Shown here: positions 51,650 through 61,267 of the stretch, piece after piece
How the letters are laid out: each line of letters begins with the position of its first letter
How positions within the stretch are numbered: the first letter of the stretch is position 1
Assembly: GCF_900110645.1 (NCBI RefSeq)
Contig: NZ_FOFB01000008.1
Location: 124,001 to 188,000, forward strand
Length of the DNA: 64,000 nt
Reading direction: 5' to 3'
Origin: Neolewinella agarilytica
GTDB lineage: Bacteria > Bacteroidota > Bacteroidia > Chitinophagales > Saprospiraceae
Program-made: the position numbers and the translations under genes
Notes under the pieces: model-generated
The model's input: only the letters and a program-made list of their open reading frames with translations
Database searches by the model: none
Told to the model about the DNA's origin: nothing

Positions 51650-54271
51650 ATGCGGCACCACTTACTCCTTCTGATATTCTTTTTTGCCGCCTGTTACTTC
51701 GGTACACTTTGGGGGCAGAAAAACCAGTTGACGGGGATAGTGACGGAAATAAGCGGCGAGCCACTAGTCGGTGCCAACCTGATGGCTAAAGACGGGTTGG
51801 AGGGGAATATTTTAGCTTTTGCGATCACTGATTCCAAGGGTAGGTATCAGCTGCTCCTACCGCCTGGCCTCGACTCGCTCTGGGTGGAAGTGAAGCACCT
51901 GACCCAAAACGCTGAGGGAAAGTGGCTACCCAATCGGTCGCAGGAACTCAACTGGCAGCTCTTACCGCGCACTTACGAGCTGCCCACCATGGAAGTCACC
52001 CAGCAAGCCGTAACCCGGCGCGGCGATACGCTGATCTTTGACGTGGCGCAGCTACGGGAGAAAAGCGACCAGAACATCGAACAGCTCCTCCAACGCATAC
52101 CGGGCATCACCGTCAGTCCAGAGGGGCAGATCAGTTATGAGGACCTACCGATTTCCAAGTTCTACATTGAGGGGCTGGATCTACTGGAAGGCCGCTACGC
52201 CATCGCGACCCGCAACCTGAGCGTAGACGCCATCCGCGACGTTGAAATACTGGAACGTCACCAACCCATCCGGGCGCTGGATTCCATCATCGTGCCGCCA
52301 AACGCGGCGATCAATCTTCGTCTGAAGTCCAGTATTACGTTCGCGGGAACGATGGAGGGTGGCCTTGGGCTTTCCCCGGCGCTCTACGACGCTCAGGGAA
52401 CGGGCTTCGGTTTCACCCGCCAGCAGCAGTTCAACGCCATTGGCTCGGTGAACAACATTGGTAAGCGACGAGCCAATGATTATCAGAACTTTTACGAGGA
52501 CACGGATTTCCGCCTGCCCCTGCTGTCACCCACCCTCGCTCGCAAACCTTTTGGCTTACCGACCGAAGCCTATCTCGATAACCAGGAATATACCGGCAGC
52601 TTGAGCTTTTTACGCAAAATCAAGGACCAAAGTCAGTTCAAACTGAATGGCTTTGTCGTTACCGACGCGATAGACTTTCAGGGGGGTAACACTACTGTTT
52701 TTCGAGACGATAACAACGCGGCAACCTTCAGCGAAAGCTTAGTCGCCCGCCAACAAATTGACCGCCTCAACGGCCGCCTGCTCTACGAAATTAACCGCAA
52801 GCGCTTTTACCTCAACAGTACGGTGGAAGTAGAAGCCAATCAGGACGAAACCCTGGGCGATAATGTTGTTAACGGCGCGTTCGTTCCGGAACAATTCGGG
52901 CAGGAAGATTGGGAGGTCGACGGAAACTTCCAGGCCATTGTACGCCATAAACAAAAAGCATTCCAACTCTGGGGCAACCTCAACTATCAGGAGCAGGATG
53001 TGGCGCTGGCCGTTGCACCACTAGTGGTTTCGGTGCCGGAGCTACCTCTACTCACTTTGGATACGGCCCGGCAAACAGCCCGGCGTACAGCGCTGACTGG
53101 TAACGTGTACACCAGCCTGGCAACCAGGAAAGGACGATGGCAGGCCAGCGGCCGGGTGGGGCTGAAATTCGAGCGAGAAACTCTGGGCTCTATCTTGCAG
53201 GAGGACCGGTCGGGGTCTGAACGTCTACCCGCAGCCTTATTTCAAAACGACACCCGCCAGCGGATTTTGCGCCCCTATTTCTACCAACAGCTCAAACGGG
53301 AAACTGACCGTCATTTCTGGACGCTCACGTTGCCACTTTCCCTTGACCTGTTTTCCTACGAAGACCGACTCCGACGGGGTGCCCTACGCCAAAACCTCTT
53401 GGTGACGAAGCCTGGCCTGGGCTACAGCTACCGTTTCCCGAAGGGACAATTCCTTTCCTTCGGCTACAGCTTCAACCTGGATTACCAACGCGACAACCAG
53501 TTGTTTGAGGGCTACATCCTGCGCCGCAACCGGTTTTTTGACCGCACGGCTGCCGACGTGAACCGCTCCCGGGCACACCAGCTGTCCGTAAGCTTTAGGG
53601 GGAATAACCTGGCGTCTACTCTTCGCTACCAGACTAACCTCAGCGCAGGTTTTACGTCCACTGATCTACTCGCCGAAGCCAGCTTCGATGCCACCGGCCA
53701 GAGCCAGAGCCTTGTACAGGAACGAAATACGAGGAGGCGCTATGCCTGGGGAAATCGACTGGTATGGGCCGTTAGTTCCGGCTTCGAATTACGGCTGAAT
53801 ACGGAGTATACCCTGGCGAACTACCCGATTGTGCTCAATGGCCGGGTAAGTCGTCAGTTTTACGATCAGTTTAGCCTGAAATTGGAAATGGAGCAGGTAT
53901 TCTCCAGCGCGGTTTTCCGGCTGTCTCCTGAGTTGGTCCGCACTTTCAGTGACCTGGCCAGTCTGGTGCAATGGCAGGAAAAGCTTGGGGGTAGTTACTA
54001 CCAGAAGTTGCCCGATGGCTGGGGAGCTACCCGGTTACAATACACCTACCAAAATTTTCGTAACGACGATCGGACGGCAACGACGAACCTCCTCAGCATG
54101 AGTTACGAGCGCAAGGTATTTGACGATAATTGGGAGCTGCGCCTAGTAGCGCGCAACTTACTCGGAACGGAAACTTATCAGTGGTCAGGCATTGATGTGT
54201 ATGCGGTTTCTGCTTCCTCTTTCCGGCTCCGTCCCCGGCAATTATTCGTGAGCCTGAAGCGCACGCTTTGA
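51650..54271 (+). CDS. TonB-dependent-receptor-like outer-membrane protein
   Basis: An 873-aa protein with signal peptide, a CarboxypepD_reg-like N-terminal domain (residues about 25-105: LTGIVTEISGEPLVGANL, ITDSKGRYQLLLPPGLD), a plug domain (NIEQLLQRIPGITVSPEGQI, YIEGLDLLEGRYA), and a long beta-barrel ending in FVSLKRTL. It lies 9 bp after the GLPGLI gene; this pairing recurs in Bacteroidota. It is GC-richer than the two genes before it. It probably exchanges a peptide or small ligand. No SusD partner is present. Confidence 0.85.
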   Translation: MRHHLLLLIFFFAACYFGTLWGQKNQLTGIVTEISGEPLVGANLMAKDGLEGNILAFAITDSKGRYQLLLPPGLDSLWVEVKHLTQNAEGKWLPNRSQELNWQLLPRTYELPTMEVTQQAVTRRGDTLIFDVAQLREKSDQNIEQLLQRIPGITVSPEGQISYEDLPISKFYIEGLDLLEGRYAIATRNLSVDAIRDVEILERHQPIRALDSIIVPPNAAINLRLKSSITFAGTMEGGLGLSPALYDAQGTGFGFTRQQQFNAIGSVNNIGKRRANDYQNFYEDTDFRLPLLSPTLARKPFGLPTEAYLDNQEYTGSLSFLRKIKDQSQFKLNGFVVTDAIDFQGGNTTVFRDDNNAATFSESLVARQQIDRLNGRLLYEINRKRFYLNSTVEVEANQDETLGDNVVNGAFVPEQFGQEDWEVDGNFQAIVRHKQKAFQLWGNLNYQEQDVALAVAPLVVSVPELPLLTLDTARQTARRTALTGNVYTSLATRKGRWQASGRVGLKFERETLGSILQEDRSGSERLPAALFQNDTRQRILRPYFYQQLKRETDRHFWTLTLPLSLDLFSYEDRLRRGALRQNLLVTKPGLGYSYRFPKGQFLSFGYSFNLDYQRDNQLFEGYILRRNRFFDRTAADVNRSRAHQLSVSFRGNNLASTLRYQTNLSAGFTSTDLLAEASFDATGQSQSLVQERNTRRRYAWGNRLVWAVSSGFELRLNTEYTLANYPIVLNGRVSRQFYDQFSLKLEMEQVFSSAVFRLSPELVRTFSDLASLVQWQEKLGGSYYQKLPDGWGATRLQYTYQNFRNDDRTATTNLLSMSYERKVFDDNWELRLVARNLLGTETYQWSGIDVYAVSASSFRLRPRQLFVSLKRTL

Positions 54272-54286
54272 GGGTACATTTAAGCA

Positions 54287-54453
54287 TAGGGTGTTCCCTT
54301 TATTGAGTTACGGGCATGACGGTTTTTAGAAGCTAGCTCGCAAGAGCTTCGTAGCACAGGTCTGGGGTTTGCTTCGCAGCTGCCTCCGGCGGTTAGCCCA
54401 GATAAGGCCCCAAAAAACCGTCACGGCTCATCCCCAATAGACGGAACACCCTG
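54287..54453. mobile_element. small inverted-repeat element, 167 bp, 10-bp flanking direct repeats
   Basis: CATTTAAGCA flanks both ends (54277-54286 and 54454-54463). The terminal repeats start AGGGTGTTCC on the left, and the right end is the inverse of AGGGTGTTCCGTCTATTG. They pair imperfectly for about 40 bp, to GACGGTTTTT on each side. It has no coding capacity and would be moved in trans by a transposase not in the window. It lies between the receptor gene and the twin membrane proteins. Confidence 0.75.
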
Positions 54454-54497
54454 CATTTAAGCACCAAGAATATAAACCCTGATTACCATTTACTGCA

Positions 54498-54522
54498 GGG
54501 CGCAGCCGCAGGTGCAAAGTGG
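54498..54522 (+). repeat. dispersed repeat copy, intergenic
   Basis: GGGCGCAGCCGCAGGTGCAA, identical over this span to the copy at 50023. Confidence 0.75.
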
Positions 54523-54603
54523 ATTATAAAAAAGCAAGGGTAAGCTGGCGGCGCTTTTGCCCTTGCTCCTTTTACCCCTTCACGGCACCCGCGCGCCGTC
54601 GCC

Positions 54604-55959
54604 CTAATGGTAGAAATAGATGAAGGCATTGTCCCGCCAGACGAGGCTGTCGCTCACCACCCGTTCTTTCCGGATTTTCAGCAAATGCTCCCCTCTGCCC
54701 AACTGGTATGTCGGCATGGTATACAAGAGTCCCGGCTGCTCCCGCTTCGGGTGATGATAAAACCGCCAGCTCGGTGCCACCACCAAACTATCGTCTACGT
54801 ACAGCTGCAAGCCGCTCGTAAAGGCCAGCAAAAGGCTGTCCATATCCGCTTTGTCGTTTTCCTGGTCACCGATTCCCACAATCCCTTCCAGCACGAAACT
54901 GTGGATTCTGGCCGGCTCCAGCCCGGGAAACTTCTTTTCTATGCGGCGATTGTCCATCTGCCCGATGTAGGGAACGAAAACATCCAGATAATCCCTGGTA
55001 AGAATGCGTTCCCCGATGGTCGCCTGAATAACGGTTTCCGCATCAAACCCTGGTCGGGCAATGAAATTCTCTTCGTAGTTACCCGGGTTGACCCGGTCTG
55101 CGCCGTCCCTGTTTTGCAGCGGGAAATAAATATTGCGGACCAGCACTAAAGAGCTCACACAAAGCCCCGCCAGAATGATGACCCAAAGCCAGCGAACGAG
55201 TTTTCGACCAAAGGGCAGGTCGATCAGATTATAGTAAAAGGGGCGATAGAAGCGAGCCAGCGTAACCCAGCCCATGAAGCGATAAAAGGGGAAGTAGATT
55301 CTTTGCAGCCACTTTCGTTTTTTTATCCACCCGAAGGTTACAAAGTCAACAAAGTATACCCCGCCCAGCAGGTAGCCCATCAGCGCAACGAACTGAAGGG
55401 CGAAAAAAGCCAGGGATCCAGACTCCGGAAATCCACCGTTGAGTAGTACAATCAACTGGTTGATCATGCCCACAAACAGCAGGTAGGTTCCGAGGCTTAT
55501 GACACAGAAAAAAAGCAGGAAGGAAAGAGAGAAGGCAATGCTGCACTGATTCTCTAAGCGCTCGATGTAGTCGTCAAATGAGCCTAGCCGTCGGCGTAGC
55601 CAGCCATCAAATCTGGGCTGAAAATTCAGTACTTCAAAGTCAAAGTCATCCGAAACAGAGCGCAGCCCGATAGCCCCGATCCATAGCCCCCGCAACAGTA
55701 AATGCAAGAGGAAAGATGCCAGCAGGGTAAAGTAGGAGATGAGGAGAATGAAATACCCTACGGCAAACAACTGGCTCGCCATGTTGCCGCCAATCACCTT
55801 GATCAGTAAAGGTCTTTGATAGTCAACAATTGGCCCGTAGGCCCCGATCAGGAGGAAGATTACCACCCCACTAATGATAAGTTCGAGCTGCCAGCTGTCT
55901 TGCTGGATGGTATTCAGCCAGTTGGTGAGACGTTTCTTCTTTTCTTCCATTGGCAGCAT
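54604..55959 (-). CDS. multi-helix membrane protein, copy 1 of a tandem pair
   Basis: A 451-aa protein that opens with LNTIQQDSWQLELIISGVVI, then about four or five membrane helices in the first 270 residues and a soluble C-terminal part (WRFYHHPKREQPGLLYTMPT). It is clearly homologous along its length to the upstream neighbour: both have SWQLELxISGxVIFLLIG, GWVTLARFYRPxYYNLID, and the ending FIYFYH or TIYFYK. The two genes are 3 bp apart. No characterised family is recognised. Confidence 0.72.
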   Translation of the reverse strand: MLPMEEKKKRLTNWLNTIQQDSWQLELIISGVVIFLLIGAYGPIVDYQRPLLIKVIGGNMASQLFAVGYFILLISYFTLLASFLLHLLLRGLWIGAIGLRSVSDDFDFEVLNFQPRFDGWLRRRLGSFDDYIERLENQCSIAFSLSFLLFFCVISLGTYLLFVGMINQLIVLLNGGFPESGSLAFFALQFVALMGYLLGGVYFVDFVTFGWIKKRKWLQRIYFPFYRFMGWVTLARFYRPFYYNLIDLPFGRKLVRWLWVIILAGLCVSSLVLVRNIYFPLQNRDGADRVNPGNYEENFIARPGFDAETVIQATIGERILTRDYLDVFVPYIGQMDNRRIEKKFPGLEPARIHSFVLEGIVGIGDQENDKADMDSLLLAFTSGLQLYVDDSLVVAPSWRFYHHPKREQPGLLYTMPTYQLGRGEHLLKIRKERVVSDSLVWRDNAFIYFYH

Positions 55960-55962
55960 AGC

Positions 55963-57312
55963 TTATTTGTAGAAGTAAATAGTGCGCCCGTCGCTCCACC
56001 GGAGCGTATCTCCCGAAATGATTCTGGTTTTGATTAAAAGCTCGTGGCGGCCAGGCGGGAGATCATGTACCGGGATCATGTAGGAGGTACCCGGTTGCTT
56101 TCGCTGATTATGAAAGTGAAAGAGCGGAGTGACATGATGGTACAGACTGTCGTTAATGTACAGCCGGGTTTTCTTCCTGAAGGCGTTGAGAATGCGTTCA
56201 TAGTCCGCATCGGGGTTACTTCGTTGACCGATCGTGAAAGCCCCATTGAGCTTAGTGCCGGTGTATTGGCTTACGTCCAGCGTAGGGTCGATGAGGAGTA
56301 AGCGCGGGTCATCATTTACGGGGATATAGGGAACGAAGGCTTCGATCCAACCGCTGGGAGAGGCATATCTGCTCTTTAGGCTTGTCCGCCAGATGCGGTT
56401 GAAATCGTTGCCTTCTTCGTCGTCGTAATTATTGGCGTCTTGCCAGACCTTACCATCACCGGTCATCACCGGAAAGTAGGCGTATTTAACCTGTTCAATG
56501 GAAGCACCTGCCAAAATCAGTACAATCACGAAGGGGAGCAGTAAGGCCAGGTAACGACCAAACCGATGGTCGATCAGGTTGTAGTAGAGCGGCCGGTAAA
56601 AGCGGGCGAGGGTAACCCAGCCCATAAAAATGTAGAGGTAGTAGTAGGGGCGATTTACCCAGCGGAGCTTTTTTAACCAGCCAAGGGAAATGAAATCAAT
56701 GAAGTAGATGAAGCTGAATAGTATCACCACCAGGCTCATCGTTCCAGCCCCGCCCAGGATACCCGTGCCCTGCCATTCTCCCCCAACGATTAAAAGGAAG
56801 CCACGCTGGAGGACAATGGCTACCAACGACCAGCTTACTAAGGAGAGAAAACAGAAAAGGATCAGGAAAGCAATAGTGAAAGCAACACTACAGAAGCGTT
56901 CCAGGCGGTTGATGTACTCATCAAAAGAACCTATTCGCCTCTTCAGCCTTTGGGTGAAGCGAGTTTTGAAGTTTAGCGCTTCATAGTCGATCTCTCCGGA
57001 AACGGAGCGTAAACCCACCGCTGCGATCCAGAGGCCGCGCAAAACGACGTGAATCAAGAGGCACATCAGTAAGGAAAAATAGGCGGTGCGAAGAACGTAA
57101 TAAACGAAGATTACCGTTCGGAAGCTATTGGAGGTATTGGCCAGCAGCATCGCTTCGTACTCTAGCTCGGATAGCGGTTGCCACCCACCAATGAGTAAGA
57201 AGATGACGAAACCACTGATCAACAACTCGAGTTGCCAGCTTTCCTGCTGCAAATAGTCCAGCCATGACTTGGCGGTCTGTTTGTCTTCCTGAGTATGTTT
57301 GCTCTCCTCCAT
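55963..57312 (-). CDS. multi-helix membrane protein, copy 2 of a tandem pair
   Basis: A 449-aa paralogue of the gene downstream, with the same order of helices and the conserved GWVTLARFYRPLYYNLIDHR loop. The N-terminus begins with a charged segment, then DYLQQESWQLELLISGFVIF. The soluble end carries HFHNQRKQPGTSYMIPVHDL and YFYK. Both may form one hetero-oligomeric complex. It lies 20 bp downstream of rpiB on the same strand, so it may share that transcript. Confidence 0.72.
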   Translation of the reverse strand: MEESKHTQEDKQTAKSWLDYLQQESWQLELLISGFVIFLLIGGWQPLSELEYEAMLLANTSNSFRTVIFVYYVLRTAYFSLLMCLLIHVVLRGLWIAAVGLRSVSGEIDYEALNFKTRFTQRLKRRIGSFDEYINRLERFCSVAFTIAFLILFCFLSLVSWSLVAIVLQRGFLLIVGGEWQGTGILGGAGTMSLVVILFSFIYFIDFISLGWLKKLRWVNRPYYYLYIFMGWVTLARFYRPLYYNLIDHRFGRYLALLLPFVIVLILAGASIEQVKYAYFPVMTGDGKVWQDANNYDDEEGNDFNRIWRTSLKSRYASPSGWIEAFVPYIPVNDDPRLLLIDPTLDVSQYTGTKLNGAFTIGQRSNPDADYERILNAFRKKTRLYINDSLYHHVTPLFHFHNQRKQPGTSYMIPVHDLPPGRHELLIKTRIISGDTLRWSDGRTIYFYK

Positions 57313-57332
57313 AGCGAGGAGAAAGATAAGAA

Positions 57333-57776
57333 TTACTTCTCCAGATCGGCGATTTTACCCATCCGGCGCAGCTGACGGGGAAGCGCCGCGTACTCCGCCT
57401 CCAGAAAAGCGTCTACCAATGTCTCCGCCAGCGCGATTCCGATCACGCGCCCGCCAAGGCAGATCATATTCATATCGTCGTGCTCAACGCCCTGAGCGGC
57501 GGAATAAGACTCGTTAATGAGGCAGGCCCGTACGTTTTTAATCTTGTTGGCCGCAATACTGGCCCCTACGCCCGAGCCACAGCAGGCGATGCCCCGGTCT
57601 ACTTCCCCCGCGCCAACGGCGCGGGCCAGGGGGATGACGAAGTCCGGGAAATCATCCGCCGCATCGTATTCAAAGGCTCCGAAGTCCTTTACGGTGAAGC
57701 CCTTCTTTTCGAGGTAAGCCTGAATTTGTTGCTTGAGTTCGATGCCGCCATGATCGGTAGCGATGCCAATTGTCAT
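57333..57776 (-). CDS. rpiB: ribose-5-phosphate isomerase B
   Basis: The ATG at 57776 gives 147 aa (MTIGIATDHGGIELKQQI), the usual RpiB length; the frame to 57875 is rejected. The motifs ATDHGG, DFPDF, GIACCGSGVGASIAANK and the C-terminal RQLRRMGKI match the RpiB/LacAB family. It interconverts ribose 5-phosphate and ribulose 5-phosphate. The catalytic Cys of CCGSG is present. It is divergent from zwf. Confidence 0.93.
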   Translation of the reverse strand: MTIGIATDHGGIELKQQIQAYLEKKGFTVKDFGAFEYDAADDFPDFVIPLARAVGAGEVDRGIACCGSGVGASIAANKIKNVRACLINESYSAAQGVEHDDMNMICLGGRVIGIALAETLVDAFLEAEYAALPRQLRRMGKIADLEK

Positions 57777-57942
57777 ATCGAGATAGTTGAATTTATCCGC
57801 TTGGAAAACGTAAATTTTACGGACTTGGGCCAAAATTACTTCGATTAGGGCGTAAACCTTCCTAAAAGTCGTCACCTTTGATAGATAAATATACCTGGCG
57901 TTACTTTGTCAGAGCCCACACGCCCCAAAATGACTTTTCATT

Positions 57943-59475
57943 ATGCCCAATAATCTTGATCCTCACGTTCTCGTCATTTTCGGCGCTTCCGGAGATTTGG
58001 CACAGCGTAAGCTTGTTCCAGCGGTTTTTGATCTTTTCCGTGGCGGCTATCTGCCGAAAAATTTCGCCCTGCTGGGGGCGTCTCGTACGGACTTTACCGA
58101 TGAAGCCTTCCGCGACAAGGTGGTCTTCAACAACGAACATTTTGATCAAAAGGACGCTACGGACGAACAGGTAAAGGAGTTTTCAGAAATGCTCTTTTAT
58201 CAGGATCTGGCTTCTTACGACAGCGAGAAAGACATTAAAGCCCTGGCGGCCAGGCTGAAAAAACTGGACAAAGAATTGAAGGTTGGCCAGAATTACATCT
58301 TCTATCTGTCCACCCCGCCAAAGCTCTACAGCACCATTCCTGCAGCACTGGCAAAGGCGGGTCTTAACGAGACTAAGGAAGGTTGGGCCAGACTCATCGT
58401 GGAGAAGCCCTTCGGCTACGACGAAGAGTCCGCCGTTAAGCTCAATCGGGATATTCAGACGCATTTTGAGGAAAACAGTATCTACCGAATTGACCACTAT
58501 CTGGGGAAAGAGACGGTGCAAAACCTGTTGGTGACACGCTTTGCTAATGGCTTCTTTGAGCCGCTTTGGAATCGTAATTACGTTCAATCTGTTCAGATTA
58601 CGGCCTCAGAGACCGTTGGTGTTGGCAGCCGTGGCGGCTACTACGACGAGAGTGGCGCCATGCGGGACATGGTACAAAATCACTTGCTGCAGGTACTGGC
58701 GCACGTAGCCATGGAGCCCCCCATCCGCGCAGATGCACACAGCATCCGTAACGAAAAACTGAAGTTGTTCCAGTCGTTGCGTCCCATCACCCGTAAAGAC
58801 GTGAAGAATCAGGTCATACGTGGTCAGTACACGGCCGGGGTAACGGAAAAAGGAAAAGAAATCGCTTACCGTGATGCCCCCGGAGTACCCGATGACAGTA
58901 AGACTGAAACCTACGTAGGGATGAAGTTTTTCATCGACAACTGGCGCTGGGCGGGCGTTCCTTTCTTCGTGCGGACGGGCAAATGCCTGCCGCTGAAACT
59001 GACGGAGGTGGTAATTACTTTCAAGAACCCCCCGCAGGCTATTTTTTCGGAGTACGATGATTACGCTATGAGCTGTGACAACCAGCTCATCATCCGTATC
59101 CAGCCCGATGAAGGCATGGCCCTTGAGTTCGGAATGAAGGTACCGGGAGAAGGTTTCCGCGTTAAGAATGTGGACATGGACTTCTTCTACCGCGACCTGA
59201 CGAAGAACGATGTGCCGGCGGCCTACACCCGGCTCTTGCTGGACTGTATGAAAGGCGAGCCTACGCTCTATGCCCGCGGAGACAGTGTCGAAGCCGCCTG
59301 GGCTTTCATCGATCCGATTCTGGAAGCCTGGAAGAACGACGAAGTGCCCATTTACAGCTACCCCGCAGGTAGCTGGGGACCCTTGCAGGCGGATGCGCTC
59401 TGGATCGGTGAAGGGGCCGGTTGGCGAAATCCTACGGCTACCCTGACGGATAAAAAACACTACACGAAGCAGTAA
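57943..59475 (+). CDS. zwf: glucose-6-phosphate 1-dehydrogenase
   Basis: A 510-aa enzyme that opens the oxidative pentose phosphate pathway. The NADP-binding FGASGDLAQRKLVPA is near the N-terminus. The active-site motif RIDHYLGKE holds the catalytic His185 area, followed by the LVTRFANGFFEPLWNRNY block. The C-terminal YPAGSWGP end is canonical. It is divergent from rpiB across 166 bp. A repeat copy and a hairpin follow its stop. Confidence 0.96.
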   Translation: MPNNLDPHVLVIFGASGDLAQRKLVPAVFDLFRGGYLPKNFALLGASRTDFTDEAFRDKVVFNNEHFDQKDATDEQVKEFSEMLFYQDLASYDSEKDIKALAARLKKLDKELKVGQNYIFYLSTPPKLYSTIPAALAKAGLNETKEGWARLIVEKPFGYDEESAVKLNRDIQTHFEENSIYRIDHYLGKETVQNLLVTRFANGFFEPLWNRNYVQSVQITASETVGVGSRGGYYDESGAMRDMVQNHLLQVLAHVAMEPPIRADAHSIRNEKLKLFQSLRPITRKDVKNQVIRGQYTAGVTEKGKEIAYRDAPGVPDDSKTETYVGMKFFIDNWRWAGVPFFVRTGKCLPLKLTEVVITFKNPPQAIFSEYDDYAMSCDNQLIIRIQPDEGMALEFGMKVPGEGFRVKNVDMDFFYRDLTKNDVPAAYTRLLLDCMKGEPTLYARGDSVEAAWAFIDPILEAWKNDEVPIYSYPAGSWGPLQADALWIGEGAGWRNPTATLTDKKHYTKQ

Positions 59476-59493
59476 GAAATGGCGGTACTTCTG

Positions 59494-59526
59494 CAGGCTC
59501 AGCAGGGGGCGCGCACGCGGGTGCGA
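59494..59526 (+). repeat. long dispersed repeat copy after zwf
   Basis: CAGGCTCAGCAGGGGGCGCG then CACGCGGGTGCGA is the extended form including the GCTCAGC tail, with a few mismatches. Confidence 0.7.
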
Positions 59527-59554
59527 TGGGAGCTTGTAAAGCAGTGGAAGCCCT

Positions 59555-59584
59555 GGATGAGGTACTGTCCACAGTACCTCATCC
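59555..59584. terminator. hairpin between convergent zwf and symporter genes
   Basis: GGATGAGGTACTGT and ACAGTACCTCATCC are perfect inverse arms around CC, 30 bp in all. The location between convergent stops fits a shared terminator, though no T tract is strong. Confidence 0.65.
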
Positions 59585-59602
59585 GGAAATTCGCCTTATT
59601 TC

Positions 59603-61144
59603 TTATTCCTCTCCCTTCCCAAAGACCATCTCCAGATACGCTTTGCCCGGGACTCTCTTTGGGGTGAGCTTACTAACGATGACGTAAACCAGAAAGGACA
59701 TCAGGAATGCCGGGATGATCTCGTGCACGTCGCGTAATGACTCGTAATTAAACCGGAAGGCTAATCGCCAGACGACGTTAACCACCATCCCTGCCACCAT
59801 ACTTGCCATGGCACCTGCATCTGTGCCCCATCGTAAGTACAGGCCTCCGAAAATACCCGGAAAGAAACTGGCGGCAAAAACGGCACCGGCAAAAGCCGTC
59901 AGTTCTACGATACCCGCAATCGGATAAACGGACAGCAGCCACACCAGGAAAAAGGTAAAAACACAGTAGGCGAACATGGCCCACTTCGTGCGGGGGATGA
60001 GTTTGTTCTCCTCCATCGGCCGCAGCACGTGCCAAATGTCTTTCACCATGGCGGTGCCGATAATGATGATGACGGAGGCGAGGGAAGACATTCCCGCAGC
60101 AAACAGACCGGCTACACAGATACCGCTGACAATTTTGTTGTCAAATTTATCCAGCATGAAGCCAATCACCTTGTCGGTGTCCTGAATCAGGTAGGCGGCT
60201 TCTTCCTGATTAACCATACCGTGTACTAATGCTCCCAGGCCCATGACGCAAATAAGGGAGACGCCCAGAAAGACCGGTGTCCAGATCATGGCAAACCGCA
60301 TGCTTTTGGCGTTGTCTACGGAGTAAAATCGAATGAGGTTTTTGGGCTCGGAGATCTGCTTCATCCCGATGGAAAGCCCGATGCCGAGGATGTACAGAAA
60401 AGAGACTAAATGGCCGAAGGTGACCAGCCCGTTACCCATCGGTTCTCCGCCCTTCGTTGGATGGTCGGTCTGGCTGATGACGATGAACAATTCTTCCACA
60501 CCTCCGACGAAGATGAAGGGTAAAGTCAGCATAAGGATCGCCACACCAAACATGATAATGCCCTGGATAGCATCCGTCCACAGAACAGAATACATACCTC
60601 CCCAGATCGTATAAGCGCAGGTGATGAACAAAATCGCAGCTGCACCCCAGAGATATGGGACATCAAGGACGGTTTCGAGTACTACGGCACATCCTTTGGC
60701 AATGCCCGCCATGTACCATATGGTAGCAAATAAAATAATGACGGCTGATAGCAGCCGGATGTATCTGGCCAGGCTGCTCTGATAGCGGAGGTGGAAGTAG
60801 TCGGGGATGGTGAAAGACTGCAGCCGGGCGGTATGTAACCGCATTCTGGGGCCGAGTAACTGCCAGGAAATGATGCAGAAGACCGTCCAGATGAAGCCCA
60901 TCCAGGCCCAACTCAGTCCATACTGAAAAGATTTGCCTGCCTGCCCGATGTAAGTATTGGTGCTGGCCGAGGTGGAAAAGAAGGCAAGTGAGATAACCCA
61001 ACCGGGAATCTTACGTTTAGCGACGTAGTAATCTGCTACCCCGGCAGAAGCCTGTTTTTTGAAGTGCCATCCTACATAGAGGCAGCCGCCAACGTAGAGC
61101 AAGGTGAGGAAAAGGGTGAAAAAGTGCTCCTGCAAATAGTCCAT
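59603..61144 (-). CDS. sodium:solute symporter (SSS family)
   Basis: A 513-aa inner-membrane transporter with about 13 helices. The N-terminus reads YYVAKRKIPGWVISLAFFST, and the helix FITCAYTIWGGMYSVLWTDA shows the SSS signature (GGMxSVxWTD). The substrate could be a sugar, amino acid or organic acid; the sequence alone does not tell. It is monocistronic and convergent with zwf. Confidence 0.9.
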   Translation of the reverse strand: MDYLQEHFFTLFLTLLYVGGCLYVGWHFKKQASAGVADYYVAKRKIPGWVISLAFFSTSASTNTYIGQAGKSFQYGLSWAWMGFIWTVFCIISWQLLGPRMRLHTARLQSFTIPDYFHLRYQSSLARYIRLLSAVIILFATIWYMAGIAKGCAVVLETVLDVPYLWGAAAILFITCAYTIWGGMYSVLWTDAIQGIIMFGVAILMLTLPFIFVGGVEELFIVISQTDHPTKGGEPMGNGLVTFGHLVSFLYILGIGLSIGMKQISEPKNLIRFYSVDNAKSMRFAMIWTPVFLGVSLICVMGLGALVHGMVNQEEAAYLIQDTDKVIGFMLDKFDNKIVSGICVAGLFAAGMSSLASVIIIIGTAMVKDIWHVLRPMEENKLIPRTKWAMFAYCVFTFFLVWLLSVYPIAGIVELTAFAGAVFAASFFPGIFGGLYLRWGTDAGAMASMVAGMVVNVVWRLAFRFNYESLRDVHEIIPAFLMSFLVYVIVSKLTPKRVPGKAYLEMVFGKGEE

Positions 61145-61246
61145 GCAGTTAATAAAATTTTTCTTTTTTTGAATGGCCAGACTTCAATCTACTTCTTTAT
61201 TATTAAACCCTCAATTACAGGGAGTTGGCAAGGCTCCTCCGGTCTT

Positions 61247-61267
61247 CTTTGGCACCTGCGTTCGCGC
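61247..61267 (-). repeat. dispersed repeat copy, intergenic
   Basis: CTTTGGCACCTGCGTTCGCGC lies between the divergent symporter and helicase genes; given as 20 bases, it runs TTTGGCACCTGCGTTCGCGC. Confidence 0.65.

Larger units (their letters stand above)
54272..54603. other. intergenic region with a mini-element and a dispersed repeat
   Basis: It holds the 54287-54453 element, a dispersed-repeat copy at 54498-54522 and a GC-rich run before the membrane-protein stop. No gene is seen. Confidence 0.65.
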
